From contig NZ_PYAK01000045.1 in the NCBI RefSeq assembly GCF_003264365.1, positions 1 to 49,042 of the forward strand: DNA of 49,042 nt. The letters are read 5' to 3'. Shown in pieces: positions 46,130 to 49,042 of this stretch. The translations under genes were made by a program, and so were the position numbers. Origin of the DNA: Micromonospora noduli. Lineage in GTDB: Bacteria; Actinomycetota; Actinomycetes; Mycobacteriales; Micromonosporaceae. The notes beneath the pieces were generated by a model that saw nothing but the letters and a program-made list of their open reading frames with translations, was not told where the DNA came from and did not search any database. Numbering within the stretch: the first letter of the stretch is position 1; each line of letters opens with the position of its first letter.

Positions 46130-47311
46130 GTGCTGAGGGTGGGGTTGACCGGCGGGATCGGGTCAGGCAAGAGCGCGGTGGCCGCGCGGCTCGTCGAGCG
46201 GGGTGCGGTGCTGATTGACGCCGACCGGGTGGCCCGGGAGGTGGTGGCGCCGGGTACGGACGGCCTGGCCGAGATCGCCGCCGCCTTCTCCGACTCGGTG
46301 GTGGACGCCGACGGCGCACTGGACCGTGCCGCACTGGGAGCTGTGGTGTTCGCCGACGAGACCGCCCGTCGTCGGCTGGAGGCGATCACCCACCCCCGGG
46401 TCCGGGCCCGCACCGCGGAGCTGGCGGCCGCGGCGGCACCCGACGCGATAGTCGTCAACGACGTACCGCTGCTGGTCGAGGTGGGTCTCGCGCCGACGTA
46501 CCACCTGGTGGTCGTGGTGCAGACGGCCGTGTCGACCCGACTGGAGCGGCTGGCGCGCGACCGGGGGATGGGTCGCGCGGAGGCCGAGCGGAGGATCGCC
46601 GCGCAGGCCGACGACGCCCGCCGCCGGGCGGCGGCGGACGTGGTGCTGACCAACGACGGGAGCCTGGCGGCGCTGCACGACGCCGTCGACCTGCTCTGGA
46701 AGCAGCGGTTGGTGCCCTATGAGGACAACCTGCGCCAGCGGCGGGTGGTCCCGCCGGACGCGGCCGAGCTGGCCGGGGTCGACGCGAGTTGGCCGGAGCA
46801 GTACGCGCGGCTGGCCGCCCGGATCCAGCACGCCCTCGGCGCGGATGCCCTGCGGATCGATCACATCGGTTCGACGGCGGTGCCCGGCCTGGCCGCCCGG
46901 GACGTCATCGACGTGCAGGTGGCGGTCTCCAGCCTCGCCGACGCCGACGGGCCGTTGGCCGATCGGCTGGCGAACGCCGGGTTCCCACGGGTGCCGGGGC
47001 AGTGGTGGGACGACCCGCGTCCAGCCGGCCGGGGCCGCTGGGAGAAGCGGCTGCACGGCAGCGCGGACCCTGCCCGCCCGGTTCGTCTGCACGTGCGGTT
47101 GGCGGATTCGCCGGGCTGGCGGTACGCGCTGCTGATGCGCGACCACCTGCGTGCCGACCCGGATCAGCGGGCCGCGTACCTGCTGTTCAAGCGGGACCTG
47201 GTCGACGCGGCGCCGGAGGCCGGCGATTCCGGCACGGCCCGCAACCCATGGTTCGACGAGGAGTACCTGCGGGCCGAGCAGTGGGCCGCGCAGACCGGCT
47301 GGCGTCCCTGA
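46130..47311 (+). CDS. coaE: dephospho-CoA kinase fused to a GrpB (UPF0157) domain
   Basis: 393 residues from GTG 46130; the open frame upstream runs through the 7-bp array and is not real. The CoaE domain (about 1-195) has P-loop GGIGSGKS at residues 8-15, LIDADRVAREVVAPGT, VVNDVPLLVEVGLAPTYHLVVVV and RRIAAQADDARRRAAADVVLTN. It phosphorylates dephospho-CoA in the last step of CoA synthesis. The C-terminal part (about 205-393) is a GrpB/UPF0157 nucleotidyltransferase-like domain, with DASWPEQYARLAARIQ and the signature IDHIGSTAVPGLAARDVIDVQVAV. This fusion is normal for actinobacteria, including mycobacteria. The start codon lacks a clear ribosome binding site. Confidence 0.94.
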   Translation: MLRVGLTGGIGSGKSAVAARLVERGAVLIDADRVAREVVAPGTDGLAEIAAAFSDSVVDADGALDRAALGAVVFADETARRRLEAITHPRVRARTAELAAAAAPDAIVVNDVPLLVEVGLAPTYHLVVVVQTAVSTRLERLARDRGMGRAEAERRIAAQADDARRRAAADVVLTNDGSLAALHDAVDLLWKQRLVPYEDNLRQRRVVPPDAAELAGVDASWPEQYARLAARIQHALGADALRIDHIGSTAVPGLAARDVIDVQVAVSSLADADGPLADRLANAGFPRVPGQWWDDPRPAGRGRWEKRLHGSADPARPVRLHVRLADSPGWRYALLMRDHLRADPDQRAAYLLFKRDLVDAAPEAGDSGTARNPWFDEEYLRAEQWAAQTGWRP

Positions 47312-47319
47312 GGCACCGG

Positions 47320-49042
47320 TCAGCGGGCACCGGGGCGAGGGGTCGAAGACCGAGGGGCCGAAGGCCGAGGGGTGGCGGGCCGAGGGTTGGCAGCCAGTCG
47401 GGGCACGACGGCGGGCTGGAGATCCAGGTATGCCCACGCGCCGGCGTCGGTCTGCAACTCGAGCCGGCGGAGCGACCCGTCCCGGTCGATCCAGTAACGT
47501 AGCCGCGCGTTGGCGGGACCCGATTCGATGACGTCCACGGTCCGTCCGGCGGTGACGTCCTCGCGTACCCGCACGGCCGCGCCGCGCTGCCCGACCGACC
47601 CGGCGGCGACTGCGGCGTCGACCAGCACACTCAGGTCGTCCCGGCCGGGCCGGGAGACCCGCCATCCGGCGGCCGGGGGCGGCAGCGGCGGCCGGGCCGG
47701 CGCCTCGGCGGTGCCGCCGCCGGCATCGGCCGCCGGCAGGTCCGCCCGGGCCAGACCGGCGGTGTCGCGGCGCAGCAGGGTCCGGCGGTCCGGTACGCCC
47801 AGGTCGGCGACCGCGAGGTACGCGGTACGCGCGGTCCAGCTCAACCAGCCGGCGGCCCGCAGGTTCGTGTCCGTGCCCATCGGTGCGGTCAGCGTCACCG
47901 TGGCACCGCCGTGGGCGCGAAGCCGGGCCGGCAGCCGGTCGAGCCGACGCTGCTCGGCGTCGGTCAGCGCGCGGGGCAGACCGGGGCGGCCGCCGAGTAG
48001 GTCGACCGGCCGTAGTGTCGGCCGATCCGCTCGGTTGAAGATCATCGTGACCGGTCCGGCACCGGGCAGCGGGGTCACCAGCTTGTGCAGCCGGGCGTCC
48101 TGATCGAGCCAGTACCGGGTCTGCCCGTCCGGGGCGGGCGTCGCCGCGCTGGTGGTGCCGATCGTCGTGCTGGCGGCTGGCGCGCCGGTAGGCAGTGGTG
48201 CCTGTATGACGTCGAGTGGGCCGGCCGGGACGGTCTCCCGGGCGATCCAGCGCGCCCCGTCGGGCGGTGCCGTCCGGGTCGTGGGGTCGGGGCGGTCGGC
48301 GGCGAGATCGAGGAGCAGGTCGAGCACCGGTGCCAGGTGCGCCCCGGGTGCCAGCCGGTGCAGCCGCCACCGGTCCGCCGGGGGCATCAGTGGTGGGGCG
48401 GCGGGAGTGGGCACCGCCGCCGGATCGGGCCGGATCACCAGCACCGGACCGCTCTTCTGCAACAGTCCGCGTTCGGCACCCGCTCCCGGCCCGCCCACGT
48501 CGAGGTAGAGCAGCGACCGGGACCAGTCCACCCAGCCGACCAGTTCGATGCGGGCGGCGCCGGTGCCGGCTGTGACCCGTACGCCGGCGCGCAGGTCGCG
48601 CAGGTTGGTGACCCGCACGGCGGCCAGCCGCTCGCCCTCCGCCAAGGTCAGCGGCCGGGCCGGCTCGGGCGGGTCGGGCGCCCAGCTCAACAGCCCGAGC
48701 ACCAGCGCCGTCGCGGACGTCACCGCCGTCAGACCGAGCAACAGCAGCACCGTACGTCGACGACGGCCGGCCGCGGACGGCCCGGTGGTATCGGCGGCCC
48801 CGGTGGTGTCTGCGGTGTCCGGGGTGTCGTCGCGGCGGGTGGTCGCGCGGTTTCCCGCGAGGCTTCGCTCGGCGGCGGCCCGCCGTGTGTCGTCGGTCTT
48901 GCGGCCGACGGTGGCTCGGCGCGCGCCGCCGCTGGTCCGGCCGGCCGTGGGCCTGCCTCCGGTGTCGCTGGGGGTGCGGCTGGTCGCCGAGGCGCTGCCG
49001 GCCGGGCCGGTGCGGTGCCGCCCGCTGCCGGTGCCCGGGTCG
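47320..49042 (-). CDS. membrane-anchored protein with internally duplicated extracytoplasmic region, 5' end outside the window
   Basis: The frame stays open from the stop at 47320 to the right edge (49042), so the start is not in the window; the first in-frame GTG at 48750 is probably internal. From the edge inward come about 85 residues rich in Ser, Thr, Gly and Arg, then RRRRTVLLLLGLTAVTSATALVLGLLSW, a single membrane segment. The exposed part has a tandem duplication. A-type: RVTNLRDLRAGVRVT...GWVDWSRSLLYLDV and RLPARLRAHGGATVT...GWLSWTARTAYLAV. B-type: RYWLDQDARLHKLV and RYWIDRDGSLRRLEL. The B repeats recall LppX/LprG-like lipoprotein folds. The C-terminal 30 residues are Pro/Arg/Ser-rich. 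The function is unknown. Confidence 0.75.
   Translation of the reverse strand, partial: DPGTGSGRHRTGPAGSASATSRTPSDTGGRPTAGRTSGGARRATVGRKTDDTRRAAAERSLAGNRATTRRDDTPDTADTTGAADTTGPSAAGRRRRTVLLLLGLTAVTSATALVLGLLSWAPDPPEPARPLTLAEGERLAAVRVTNLRDLRAGVRVTAGTGAARIELVGWVDWSRSLLYLDVGGPGAGAERGLLQKSGPVLVIRPDPAAVPTPAAPPLMPPADRWRLHRLAPGAHLAPVLDLLLDLAADRPDPTTRTAPPDGARWIARETVPAGPLDVIQAPLPTGAPAASTTIGTTSAATPAPDGQTRYWLDQDARLHKLVTPLPGAGPVTMIFNRADRPTLRPVDLLGGRPGLPRALTDAEQRRLDRLPARLRAHGGATVTLTAPMGTDTNLRAAGWLSWTARTAYLAVADLGVPDRRTLLRRDTAGLARADLPAADAGGGTAEAPARPPLPPPAAGWRVSRPGRDDLSVLVDAAVAAGSVGQRGAAVRVREDVTAGRTVDVIESGPANARLRYWIDRDGSLRRLELQTDAGAWAYLDLQPAVVPRLAANPRPATPRPSAPRSSTPRPGAR

Overview
This is a GC-rich actinobacterial chromosome segment. 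The gene families (a DUF6244-type protein, an EACC1-like protein, an actinobacterial LAGLIDADG endonuclease, SEC-C and pentapeptide proteins), the codon bias and the gene order point to Micromonosporaceae, most likely Micromonospora or a close relative. The order pyk-tesB ... tRNA-Leu/pdtaR ... polA-rpsA-coaE(GrpB fusion) matches the order I recall around Rv1617-Rv1631 of Mycobacterium tuberculosis. This is therefore a conserved core with lineage-specific genes inserted, not a genomic island. No integrase, transposase, phage or CRISPR locus was recognised.

Layout. 1-2.7 kb: two membrane proteins, two long perfect hairpins, a DUF6244-type small protein and a secreted Cys-rich protein. 2.7-6.6 kb: Ddn-like F420 protein, SEC-C protein, and an MFS drug exporter divergent from a TetR regulator with three identical-type dyads between them. 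6.6-13.3 kb: a frameshifted pentapeptide-repeat gene, a secreted lipase, a membrane M48 metalloprotease followed by a small EACC1-like protein, an aldo/keto reductase and a YCII protein. 13.4-18.1 kb: FAD oxidoreductase, pyruvate kinase and acyl-CoA thioesterase II (overlapping), YceI. 18.4-19.9 kb: a cysteine-free Rrf2 regulator and a TauE/SafE exporter with a dyad at the exporter start, suggesting sulfur control. 20.0-20.3 kb: two related palindromes and a 7-bp tandem array. 20.4-28 kb: PLP decarboxylase, a secreted CBM2-PL11 rhamnogalacturonan lyase, an LLM flavin oxidoreductase with an Lrp/AsnC regulator, a divergent trans-sulfuration enzyme, and an NAD(P)-binding protein. 28.1-29.7 kb: LAGLIDADG protein, tRNA-Leu(CAA), and the ANTAR response regulator PdtaR. 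29.7-38.7 kb: a lipoprotein, a complete LivKHMGF-type branched-chain amino-acid ABC operon, then a polar amino-acid ABC operon. 38.8-49 kb: polA, DUF2945/DUF3140, Uma2, a methyltransferase, rpsA, a second palindrome-plus-7-bp-array element, coaE-grpB, and a membrane-anchored protein with an internally duplicated extracytoplasmic region that runs off the right edge.

The most unusual structure is intergenic. A family of about 80-bp imperfect palindromes with CAAGATC...GATCTTG ends occurs three times, and two copies are directly abutted, right after the terminal GATCTTGG, by arrays of a 7-bp unit CGYGGGG. Other points worth attention are the triple GGAGG-N4-CCTCC operator, the M48/EACC1-like pair, the endonuclease gene sitting just 3' of a tRNA gene, a hairpin between livK and livH, and several candidate leaderless promoters with the same TANNNT-N7-start geometry.
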